A DNA stretch of 8,762 nucleotides. Origin: Candidatus Uhrbacteria bacterium RIFOXYB2_FULL_45_11 (GTDB taxonomy: Bacteria; Patescibacteriota; Patescibacteriia; UBA9934; GWF2-40-263). The notes beneath the pieces are model-generated. The model was not told where the DNA came from and searched no databases. It saw only the letters and a program-made list of their open reading frames with translations. Both the position numbers and the translations under genes were made by a program. The stretch lies in assembly GCA_001791715.1 (NCBI GenBank), contig MGFD01000013.1, positions 6,177-14,938 of the forward strand, written 5' to 3'. Positions 1-6,285 of this stretch are shown piece after piece (position 1 is the first letter of the stretch; each line of letters starts with the position of its first letter).

Positions 1-1790
1 AGTGCGCGAACAGCTTCAACAGCTTCCGGCTTGATTGCATCGGCAACATAAACGATTCCGAGAATCTCGGAGTTTGTCGCGAGGATCACAGGCGTCTTTC
101 CTTCACGTGTTGCCGTTTCGATTGGCTGCATCTCGAAAGGTAACTTCAAATCCTCCATCAACTTTATGTTCCCAGCAAAATATTCTTTTCCGTCTATGTG
201 TCCACGAAGCCCTTTTCCTTTTACGACTTCAAAGTCTATTACGGCTTGAACACCAATATTATTCGCCTTCGCATGCGCGACAATGGCGCTCGCAATTGGA
301 TGTTCGGACTTTGATTCAAGTGATGCGAGAATTGAGAGGTGTTCGCGATCGGATGCCCCTTCAACAATCTCTGGTTTTCCCTTCGTAATCGTCCCCGTCT
401 TGTCAACGACGACCACATTCACCTGGTGTAACTTTTCGAGCGTTGCTGCGTCTTTAATCAGAATTCCCTCACGTGCACCTTTGCCGACCCCCACAATAAT
501 TGCAGTCGGCGTTGCAAGGCCAAGAGCACATGGGCATGCGATCACGAGAACACCAACAAAACAGGTAAGACCGAATGAGAGTGCCTGTGCAAATCCGATT
601 GTTCGTGTTCCAATAACAAGCCAAAGAATAAGCGATACAAACGCAATCACAAGCACAATTGGCACAAACACGCCGGAAATTTTATCTGCCAATGCCTGAA
701 TAGGCGCCTTACTTCCCTGCGCGTCTTCAACCATTTTAATAATGTGGGCAAGCATGGTTTCTGAACCAATCTTAGTTGCTTTCATGGTAAACGATCCTGT
801 TGTATTCATCGTTCCTGCAATCACACGATCGTTTACAGACTTCGAGACAGGAATCGGCTCGCCCGTAATCATTGCCTCGTCAACAAACGAAGAACCTTCG
901 AGCACAACACCATCGACAGGAATCTTCCCTGCCGGCTTTACGATTAAGACATCGCCATGCGCAACTTGATCAAGTGGCACTTCAATTTCCTTCCCATCTC
1001 TAACAACAAGTGCCGTCTTTGCTTGCAGTGTGAGAAGTGCCTGAATCGCGTCGCCTGTTTTTATTTTTGATCGAACTTCCAGATACTTTCCAAGCGCAAT
1101 GAACGCAATAACGACAATGGTTACATCGTAATACGTCACATCTACGTCCAAAAATGGGCGGAGTGGTTCTTCAAATGCCGTAACAACAAAACTGTACAGA
1201 AACGCTGTGAGCGTTCCCATTCCAATAAGCGTGTCCATGTTTGCTTTTCCGTAGCGAATAAATCGATACAGACCGAGAAGATATGGCTTTCCTACAACGA
1301 ACAACATGTACGTTGCGAAAATCGGTAAGAGATGATGAAAAAATTCTTCTAGAACGGAAGTCATCTCTGGAATGATTTTGAATTGTGCAAGCAATTCCCA
1401 AATCATAAGAACCAAACTAAATACCGCAAGTGGAATTGCTGACCACACCATGTTTTTCATCTGATGAAGCTCCGCAAGTTTTTCTTTCTTTGTTTGATTC
1501 AACCCAAGATGTTCCGCGTGTTCACTCTCTGACATCCCCATGGAAGCCGCAGACATGTTCATTGTTGTTTTTGGTGCTTCTTCTTCGATCAATGAATATC
1601 CAAGCGGATCGATCGCTTTTGACATTTTTGCCGCATCGATCTTTGATTCATCAAACTGTATTTTTGCTTTCTCAGTACCGTAACTTACATCAACAGATTC
1701 TACTCCATCGAGTTTCTTGAGAGTTCGTTCAATCGTAAGAGAGCAGCTTGCACAATGCATGCCGCGAATAGGAAACGTTTTGTTTATCAT
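1..1790 (-). CDS. copA: Copper-exporting P1B-type ATPase, 3'-truncated by the window edge
   Basis: An inner-membrane ATPase that pumps monovalent copper (or silver) out of the cytoplasm. The first 596 residues are visible. An N-terminal heavy-metal-associated domain (residues 1-70) carries the metal site GMHCASC (C13, C16). A linker rich in Met and His follows (M77, M79, M84, M86, H91, H94). Then come hydrophobic segments, the actuator motif TGEP (309-312), the intramembrane metal site CPC (419-421), the phosphorylation motif DKTGT (aspartate D463) and SEHP (495-498) in the nucleotide-binding domain. The CPC plus SEHP pair defines the P1B-1 copper class. The hinge GDGxND motif and last two membrane helices should lie beyond base 1. 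The ATG at 1790 is the first possible start, because an in-frame TGA lies four codons upstream; no Shine-Dalgarno sequence is visible. It follows the cupredoxin-fusion gene in the same direction, separated by a palindromic repeat. No copper regulator is visible. Confidence 0.95.
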   Translation of the reverse strand, partial: MINKTFPIRGMHCASCSLTIERTLKKLDGVESVDVSYGTEKAKIQFDESKIDAAKMSKAIDPLGYSLIEEEAPKTTMNMSAASMGMSESEHAEHLGLNQTKKEKLAELHQMKNMVWSAIPLAVFSLVLMIWELLAQFKIIPEMTSVLEEFFHHLLPIFATYMLFVVGKPYLLGLYRFIRYGKANMDTLIGMGTLTAFLYSFVVTAFEEPLRPFLDVDVTYYDVTIVVIAFIALGKYLEVRSKIKTGDAIQALLTLQAKTALVVRDGKEIEVPLDQVAHGDVLIVKPAGKIPVDGVVLEGSSFVDEAMITGEPIPVSKSVNDRVIAGTMNTTGSFTMKATKIGSETMLAHIIKMVEDAQGSKAPIQALADKISGVFVPIVLVIAFVSLILWLVIGTRTIGFAQALSFGLTCFVGVLVIACPCALGLATPTAIIVGVGKGAREGILIKDAATLEKLHQVNVVVVDKTGTITKGKPEIVEGASDREHLSILASLESKSEHPIASAIVAHAKANNIGVQAVIDFEVVKGKGLRGHIDGKEYFAGNIKLMEDLKLPFEMQPIETATREGKTPVILATNSEILGIVYVADAIKPEAVEAVRA

Positions 1791-1797
1791 ATAGTCT

Positions 1798-1882
1798 TGT
1801 CATTGCGAGGAGTTCGACGACGAAGCAATCTTTTCGATACGGTGCCCAAACACAAGATTGCTTTGCTTCGCTCGCAATGACA
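1798..1882. repeat. Imperfect palindromic intergenic repeat (REP/MITE-like)
   Basis: Two inverted arms, 1798-1832 and 1854-1882, flank a 21-nt centre. The outer 12 bases (TGTCATTGCGAG against CTCGCAATGACA) pair perfectly, and the inner ends (GAAGCAATCTT against AAGATTGCTTT) pair with one mismatch. The left arm has six extra bases in its middle. The core GTCATTGCGAG...GAAGCAATCT resembles a palindromic element that, from general knowledge, is dispersed in many unrelated bacterial genomes. No protein is encoded. It fills nearly all of the gap between the TauE/cupredoxin gene and copA, ending 7 nt before the copA start, so the mRNA of a joint transcript would carry a long hairpin there. Confidence 0.85.
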
Positions 1883-1890
1883 CAAAAGAA

Positions 1891-2949
1891 TTAAATAACC
1901 GTTAAAGTTCCTCGATACATTCCCATAGAACAGCTAAACGTGTACTTTCCTGGTTTTTTAGGTGTGAATTCCGTGACGTTATTTGTTTTATTCAAGGGGA
2001 GCTGAACACCAAGACCTGAGATCTGAAAAACACTTCGGCATCCGCCCGCAGGACCCGAAATCTCAAGTCTCACTGGTTTACCCGCAACAACCGTAGGTTT
2101 TGCCGGTGCATAAAACGGAGACGTATCTGTAAGAGATAATCGCAAAACCTGAACACCATCTTCATCCAAAGGTGCTGTTGTGGTTGTTGCATCTCCATTT
2201 TCAGAAACGACACGATATCCCGTTTGATTTGAAGCGGTTGCAAAGGAGATGGGTCGGCCAAGTAATGTTAATCCATTTTGAACGTTTCCGATTGCAAGAT
2301 ACAAAATAAATACTCCAGCAAGTTTTAAAACAAACTTCCCTGTTTTTCCGTTCAGTGCCCCAGACGCAAATCCAAGTGCCAAAAGTGCCGGTGCTGTTCC
2401 GATCGCAAACGCCCCAAGAATGGTTGCGCCCGTCCAGAAACTTGCTGTTGTGAGTGCGTAAATTTGAAGAGATTGGCTGAAACCGCATGGCAAAAAGAAC
2501 GTTGCGGCTCCAAGCAAAAAGGGAGCGAACGGATTTGGATTTCCATCGGCATCCAAAATTTTATTTGAGAGCCATTTTGGTGGGCGCGGAATTGCACACT
2601 TTAACCAATTCGGAGCCACCTGAAGCATTTCGAGCCCAGCGATAATCATGTAAGCCGCGGCAAGTAATGTAATAATTCCTGTTACCATTGGAGAGAATGT
2701 GAAAGAAGAACCGAGCAACCCAATGAGCCCCCCAAGAACGGTATAAGAAACCACGCGACCAAGCACAAACAGCCAGGTAAATTTCATGCGTGTTGCTTTT
2801 GACATGGCACCGAGTCGATCACTTGACTTTCCAACCATCGACAACAATAAACCGCCTGAAACAGCAAGACACGAAGAGCTGCCTGCAATAAAACCCAGAA
2901 TAAGCGAAGATAAAATCGTAACACTTTGCATAAAACAAAAACCAAACAT
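1891..2949 (-). CDS. TauE/SafE-DsbD-like membrane protein fused to a C-terminal cupredoxin-like domain
   Basis: A 352-aa polytopic membrane protein. Residues 8-230 form about six hydrophobic segments of the DsbD_2/SafE type. C27 sits in the first helix (SSSCLAVSGG), and P154-C155-G156-F157 opens the typical PCGFSQSLQIYAL segment followed by a GAFAIGTAPALLALGF helix. After a polar linker (about 235-265), residues 265-352 look like an extracytoplasmic cupredoxin fold. Its possible copper ligands are C304 (GGCRSVF), C340, M342 and M344 (FSCSMGMYRG), where type-1 or CupA-like copper domains place theirs. Relatives of this architecture occur beside copper ATPases, so copper binding, relay or export is the likely role; the family label 'sulfite exporter' should not be read as function. 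The start is uncertain: ATG 2949 lies within a hairpin, and ATG 2931 (residue 7) lies just after it. It follows the 109-aa gene after 31 nt and precedes copA. Confidence 0.85.
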   Translation of the reverse strand: MFGFCFMQSVTILSSLILGFIAGSSSCLAVSGGLLLSMVGKSSDRLGAMSKATRMKFTWLFVLGRVVSYTVLGGLIGLLGSSFTFSPMVTGIITLLAAAYMIIAGLEMLQVAPNWLKCAIPRPPKWLSNKILDADGNPNPFAPFLLGAATFFLPCGFSQSLQIYALTTASFWTGATILGAFAIGTAPALLALGFASGALNGKTGKFVLKLAGVFILYLAIGNVQNGLTLLGRPISFATASNQTGYRVVSENGDATTTTAPLDEDGVQVLRLSLTDTSPFYAPAKPTVVAGKPVRLEISGPAGGCRSVFQISGLGVQLPLNKTNNVTEFTPKKPGKYTFSCSMGMYRGTLTVI

Positions 2950-2982
2950 TAAATGACTTAGAAAAAATCATCTGTTTGGTTT
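2939..2982 (-). terminator. Hairpin over the start of the TauE/cupredoxin gene; terminator-like or start-occluding
   Basis: A perfect 10-bp inverted repeat is seen in arms 2939-2948 and 2973-2982 (on the transcribed strand AAACCAAACA and TGTTTGGTTT). The loop is 24 nt and can form four more pairs (ATGA with TCAT). The 5' arm contains most of the stop codon of the upstream 109-aa gene, and the 3' arm takes in part of the ATG at 2949. The RNA then continues as UUGUUUUA. The stem has only three G-C pairs, so it would be a weak terminator; it could instead hide the first start codon. Function is inference. Confidence 0.4.
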
Positions 2983-3310
2983 AATCCCGAATCATGACGG
3001 GTATTAATGTTTGCTTTCGTAGAAAAAGACGTATTGGCTCTGTGAGTCTTATATATTGAACGGTATTCGCAGCAATAGACAGCTCATTTCTGCCACAAAA
3101 AACAGCAAGAGCGATTGAACTGAGAACAAACAGCAAAACAGGCAACGCTGTGGATGGAACACTTGGGAATACAGAAGTGTTCAAACAATGATTCACACAT
3201 TCCACACTATCCATATGCATCCCCTCTTCCATGCCAAAAAGAGACTTACCAGCAAAGGTGAGGCAAACAAATAACATGGCCGCAAGAATGAATAATGTCA
3301 ATGTTTTCAT
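2981..3310 (-). CDS. Small membrane protein with a Met/His/Cys-rich segment, unknown family
   Basis: I do not recognise this 109-aa protein. Residues 3-20 are hydrophobic, with a lysine at position 2, and could be a signal peptide or membrane anchor. A second hydrophobic stretch spans about 54-72. Between them lies a short segment with M27, M31, H32, M33, C38, H41 and C42, a spacing (MHM then CxxHC) that could bind copper or another soft metal outside the cytoplasm. The tail (73-109) is basic and has no motif I know. ATG 3310 is preceded by AGGA at 5 nt, one of the few clear ribosome-binding sites here, which supports it as a real gene. It is the first gene of the group leading into the TauE/cupredoxin gene and copA, so a copper-related accessory role is reasonable inference only. 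A membrane protein of unrelated role is equally possible from sequence alone. Confidence 0.7.
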   Translation of the reverse strand: MKTLTLFILAAMLFVCLTFAGKSLFGMEEGMHMDSVECVNHCLNTSVFPSVPSTALPVLLFVLSSIALAVFCGRNELSIAANTVQYIRLTEPIRLFLRKQTLIPVMIRD

Positions 3311-3315
3311 GTTGA

Positions 3316-3319
3316 TCCT
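3316..3319 (-). promoter_or_regulatory. Shine-Dalgarno AGGA of the 109-aa gene
   Basis: The transcribed strand reads AGGATCAACATG, giving a four-base Shine-Dalgarno match with a 5-nt spacer. It fixes the start at 3310. Most other genes in the window lack such a site. Confidence 0.6.
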
Positions 3320-3358
3320 ATGCTAACACGATTTTTCTCAAACGAAAAGACAATATTG

Positions 3359-3760
3359 TTAAATCTTTTTTCGAAACACCCAAAACGCCACCACAGCTCC
3401 GATCCAATCATCCAAAAGATCTTTCATAGTGTTTGCGAGAGATGGCTGTGCAAGAGGAAGATCAAACCACGCATGAACTGTTTGGTCCATGATAAATTCA
3501 TAAAATTCCCAAGCAACCCCTATCAGCATGGCAAACCCAACAACAAACAAAAAACAATACCACCATGGAGATGTTTTTTTGTGATGTTTTGAGGAAATCT
3601 GATGATGAATCGCGAGTCCCAAGATTCCCATCGCGAATCCTCCCATGATGTGCATGGGGACATCGATTTGATTCAGATGATAATACCCTTGTGTCAAAAG
3701 CAATACAGCATGACACGCCAGCACAAACAAAATCGCAAAAAATGCATGCTTAAACTTCAT
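3359..3760 (-). CDS. Small polytopic membrane protein, YjdF/DUF2238-like, translationally coupled to znuB
   Basis: A 133-aa membrane protein with about four hydrophobic segments (roughly 6-23, 34-52, 66-84 and 115-130). Conserved-looking polar residues lie in or near the membrane: D33, H37, G40 and G41 (DVPMHIMGGF), W84-E85 and E88 (AWEFYEF), and D114, D117, D118 and G121 (MKDLLDDWIGA). The order DxxxH..GG, WExxE, DLxxDxxGA is the pattern of DUF2238/YjdF and related VanZ-like small proteins, whose biochemical role is not established to my knowledge. Its ATG overlaps the znuB TGA as ATGA, so it is almost certainly translated with the transporter. That suggests a link to metal uptake or to the envelope, which is inference. 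The frame stays open to 4048, but that upstream part is the znuB coding region read in another frame and shows no protein-like pattern. Confidence 0.8.
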   Translation of the reverse strand: MKFKHAFFAILFVLACHAVLLLTQGYYHLNQIDVPMHIMGGFAMGILGLAIHHQISSKHHKKTSPWWYCFLFVVGFAMLIGVAWEFYEFIMDQTVHAWFDLPLAQPSLANTMKDLLDDWIGAVVAFWVFRKKI

Positions 3761-4560
3761 ACGCTCGCTTTTGAAAAAACGGACGCAAGAATAAAGCAGA
3801 CGATTGTACCCAAAACGATCGTTCCGCCACTTGCGAGATTGTAATAATAAGATGCAAATAAGCCACCAACGACCGAAATGCTCGAAACACAAAGCGCAAG
3901 AATCCATGTGGTATGAAATCCTTTTTTGAATTGCATGGCCGATAAAACAGGGATCACCATAAGGGCACCAATCAAGAGCACACCGACAACGTTCATTGAG
4001 ATCGCAATTGTTGCCGCACCCAAAATGGCAAGAAGGCGATTGAGCCATTTTACCGGTAGGCCATTTGCCTCTGCGGTATCTTCATCGATTGAAACGGCAA
4101 ACAGCGCACGCCAGAGAATTAAGGCGATCATAAATGCGGCGCCGCCAATAATACTCACCGAAAGAATGTCTGCATTCGTAACGGTAATAATATTTCCAAA
4201 CAAATAATTGACGATATTTACGTTTTTTCCGCGTGCGAGACCAAGAAGAACAACACCAAGCGCAAGTCCACCAAAAAGAAACAAGGAAACGATCGTTTCC
4301 GCCGGAAGTGTTTTGCGTTCGCGCATCTTTTCTATTCCAAGCACGGACAAAACGGAAACAACAAGTGCGGTCGGGATGGTTGCTAACCCTGTTACGAGCC
4401 CTATTGCAACACCCGCAAGAGACATATGCGCGAGCGTATCTGCAATGGAGCTGTAACGACGCACAACAAAAAAGAGTCCGATGGTTGGGGCAACAAGCGC
4501 AACGACAAGCCCAACGGCAAACGCACGTTGCATGAATTCTAAAGTAAGTATTTCAAGCAT
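3757..4560 (-). CDS. znuB: Zinc/manganese ABC transporter permease (ABC-3 family)
   Basis: A 267-aa integral membrane protein, the usual length for ZnuB/MntB/TroC permeases, which form the homodimeric channel of a divalent-metal importer. Hydrophobic helices fill the sequence. The family signature appears at 32-53 (VVRRYSSIADTLAHMSLAG, with D41 and H45), and further conserved stretches occur at 191-206 (VVGVLLIGALMVIPVL) and 238-249 (YYYNLASGGTIV). The cytoplasmic loop around 75-90 is charged (IEKMRERKTLPAE). The start ATG 4560 lies 1 nt after the znuC stop and lacks a Shine-Dalgarno site, implying translational coupling. The TGA stop overlaps the next gene by four bases. Sequence alone cannot separate zinc from manganese; the symbol is used by homology. 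Confidence 0.93.
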   Translation of the reverse strand: MLEILTLEFMQRAFAVGLVVALVAPTIGLFFVVRRYSSIADTLAHMSLAGVAIGLVTGLATIPTALVVSVLSVLGIEKMRERKTLPAETIVSLFLFGGLALGVVLLGLARGKNVNIVNYLFGNIITVTNADILSVSIIGGAAFMIALILWRALFAVSIDEDTAEANGLPVKWLNRLLAILGAATIAISMNVVGVLLIGALMVIPVLSAMQFKKGFHTTWILALCVSSISVVGGLFASYYYNLASGGTIVLGTIVCFILASVFSKASV

Positions 4561-4561
4561 A

Positions 4562-5323
4562 CTAGTGGTGATGATGTAACAGCTCTTTGCGATCTTTGTG
4601 GAACAAGTCCTTCAATTCCTCTTCCCCAATAAGACAGGCTTTTGATCCATGGCAAACAAGCTGATGTTTCAAACAAATCGCTGAGCGCGCTTCTTGTGAA
4701 ACAGTATGGACATCATGTGAAACCGAAATGATTGTGAGGCCGTTTTTGTTGAGCTTTCGAAGAAGTGCGTAAAATTCATCACGTGACGCGGGATCTAATC
4801 CATCAACCGGCTCATCAAGAAATAAAATTTCAGGCTCACCGACAAGTGCGCGTGTAAGCAAAACTTTTTGACGTTCACCTCCAGATAATTTTCCGATCGA
4901 GCGAGACAAAAGAGGTGCAATATTCATCATGTCGATTGCACGCGTAATTGCGGATTCGTCTTTGGCTTGCATACGCCCAAACAAACCCAAATGAGCCGTT
5001 CGTCCTGATCTCACAACTTCTTCCACTGTTGCTGGAAACTGCGCATCAATATTTCCTCCGCGTTGCGCAACATACCCAAATTTCTTGCGAATACGACGAT
5101 CCGTTGGTGATCCACCCAAAATTTGAATGTTCCCTTGCGTTGGTTCAAGTAGTCCCAGCAACAATCGCAAAAGTGTTGTTTTTCCACCACCATTTGGTCC
5201 GATCACCCCAACATAATCACCCGCTTGAATCTCAAACGAAAAATGATGAATGATTTCTTCCCCATTGCGCGCGAACGTTAAATTGGTTGCCTGAATGATC
5301 GGGCGAGATTTTTTTACGGGCAC
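4562..5323 (-). CDS. znuC: Zinc/manganese ABC transporter ATP-binding protein
   Basis: A 253-aa cytoplasmic ATPase that drives the importer. All nucleotide-binding motifs are intact: Walker A GPNGGGKTT (42-50, K48), Q-loop Q87 (YVAQRGG), signature LSGGE (146-150), Walker B ILFLDE (166-171, E171 catalytic), D-loop GLD, and switch histidine H203 (SVSHD). The stretch YVAQRGGNIDAQFPATVEEV is typical of the ZnuC/MntB group. The protein ends in four histidines (250-253) after a Cys/His-containing region (C217, H220, C224, H225, C230), which could bind the transported metal and sense its level. The start is GTG 5323, inside the last codons of znuA (10-nt overlap); AGGA lies 5 nt upstream and no ATG is available in frame. 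Confidence 0.95.
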   Translation of the reverse strand: MPVKKSRPIIQATNLTFARNGEEIIHHFSFEIQAGDYVGVIGPNGGGKTTLLRLLLGLLEPTQGNIQILGGSPTDRRIRKKFGYVAQRGGNIDAQFPATVEEVVRSGRTAHLGLFGRMQAKDESAITRAIDMMNIAPLLSRSIGKLSGGERQKVLLTRALVGEPEILFLDEPVDGLDPASRDEFYALLRKLNKNGLTIISVSHDVHTVSQEARSAICLKHQLVCHGSKACLIGEEELKDLFHKDRKELLHHHH

Positions 5324-6222
5324 ATCATTCCTGTTTTAAGATTGGTTAAATTCTCTTGCATGATGCTCACATAATTCTTCCCGGCACTCTGGTCTTCATC
5401 AGAGATGCCTTCAATTGGATCAAACACGAGTGTTTGTGCTCCAATTTCAGACGCGAGCGTTTGTGCGAGTTTTGGGCTGACAAGTGTTTCAAAAAAAATG
5501 GATGTAATCTTCTTTTCTTTTGCGAGTTTTGCAATTTCCGCCAAACGACCAGCCGAAGGTTCTTCTTCAGGAGAAAGACCGGAAATGGAGATCGTTTCAA
5601 ATCCGTATTGACGCGCAAGGTAGGCAAATGCGTCATGCGATGTCACGATCGTTTTGTTTACACAATCTTTGAGCGCATTTGTGTATTGATCATCGAGCGC
5701 TGTAAGTTTGGCAAGATACGCATCCGTATTTTGTTTATAGACGGCCTCATTTTCTGGATCTACGTACGAAAGAGCTGAATAAATCCATTTTACCTCTTCT
5801 TTTGCAAACACAGGATTCAGCCAAATGTGTGGATCGTTTTCTTGAAGTGTGACGGCATCTGACATGATCCAACTTCGCTCCCCGATTCCGAGTCTTTCTC
5901 CAATACGATCTGCCCACGCATCAAATCCTGCTCCGTTATACAAAAAGAGATCGGATGCCGAAATCCGTTCTAGTTGTTGTGCCGTTGGTTCATATTCATG
6001 CGGTTCCACTCCAGCGGGTGTAATAGTTTCAACCGTCACCAAATCTCCGCCGACGTGTTTTGCAAATTCGGCGATCGGATAAAAACTCGCTGTTACACGA
6101 ATCTTTTGATTGATCGCATTCGGTAACGGTTTCTTTGGAGGAACACTCAAGACAAACATCACAATGGATGCAACAATCAACACAAGAAAAAGAACAATCA
6201 AATTTTTTTTCAAAAAAGACAT
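5314..6222 (-). CDS. znuA: Zinc/manganese ABC transporter substrate-binding protein (cluster 9)
   Basis: A 302-aa extracytoplasmic metal-binding protein that hands its ion to the permease. Residues 6-26 are one hydrophobic helix with no lipobox cysteine, so it looks anchored by an uncleaved helix or released by signal peptidase I. The four expected ligands are present: H75 (GVEPHEYEP), H132 (NDPHIWLNP), H196 (VTSHDAFAY) and D268 (VFDPIEG). C187 and C301 could form the C-lobe disulfide known in ZnuA. The His-rich loop of proteobacterial ZnuA is absent. The frame extends back to 6351, but that part covers the trhO stop and terminator, so ATG 6222 (MSFLKKN) is the better start. No Shine-Dalgarno site precedes it, and the space after the terminator is so short that the mRNA leader must be tiny or missing. 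First gene of the operon znuA-znuC-znuB-small membrane protein. Confidence 0.93.
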   Translation of the reverse strand: MSFLKKNLIVLFLVLIVASIVMFVLSVPPKKPLPNAINQKIRVTASFYPIAEFAKHVGGDLVTVETITPAGVEPHEYEPTAQQLERISASDLFLYNGAGFDAWADRIGERLGIGERSWIMSDAVTLQENDPHIWLNPVFAKEEVKWIYSALSYVDPENEAVYKQNTDAYLAKLTALDDQYTNALKDCVNKTIVTSHDAFAYLARQYGFETISISGLSPEEEPSAGRLAEIAKLAKEKKITSIFFETLVSPKLAQTLASEIGAQTLVFDPIEGISDEDQSAGKNYVSIMQENLTNLKTGMMCP

Positions 6223-6230
6223 AGAAGTTA

Positions 6231-6262
6231 AAGATAGTTTACCAGAAAGAATGGGAAACAAA
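6231..6262 (-). promoter_or_regulatory. Probable promoter region of the znuA operon (weak)
   Basis: Only 41 bases separate the trhO terminator from the znuA ATG, so a promoter must lie here if the operon is started locally. On the transcribed strand an extended -10, TGG followed by TAAACT (6236-6244), and an overlapping TATCTT (6231-6236) are seen. A T-rich stretch stands where a -35 should be, with no good match. TATCTT would place transcription start within a base or two of the ATG. No clear Zur, Fur or MntR operator palindrome is visible. Confidence 0.3.
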
Positions 6263-6285
6263 AAAGGGCTATGTGATAACCCTTT
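6256..6285 (-). terminator. Intrinsic terminator of trhO
   Basis: On the transcribed strand AAAGGGTTAT (6285-6276), a CAC loop (6275-6273) and ATAGCCCTTT (6272-6263) form a 10-bp stem with one G-U pair. A run of T (6265-6260, then TTT at 6258-6256) follows, as expected of an intrinsic terminator. Its 5' arm contains part of the trhO stop codon. It separates trhO from the znu operon. Confidence 0.85.

Noticed and set aside
35..969. Several plus-strand open frames of 75-138 codons
   Set aside because: They are opposite-strand shadows of copA, which has intact HMA, TGEP, CPC, DKTGT and SEHP motifs in the minus-strand frame; the plus frames show no recognisable pattern.
3343..3373. Possible terminator after the 133-aa protein gene
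   Set aside because: Arms CGAAAAGA and TCTTTTTTCG pair only with a two-base bulge, the stem is nearly all A-T, and the following T-tract on the transcribed strand is short (TTTGAG). The CAATATTG palindrome inside the loop is short and may be chance.
3761..4048. N-terminal extension of the 133-aa membrane protein up to 4048
   Set aside because: The extra 96 codons are znuB read in another frame; they give Cys- and Trp-scattered sequence, and the ATG at 3760 forms a classic ATGA overlap.
6225..6245. Zur/Fur/MntR-like operator before znuA
   Set aside because: The sequence GTTAAAGATAGTTTAC has only partial dyad symmetry (four of seven pairs near the ends) and matches no operator consensus I can name with confidence.
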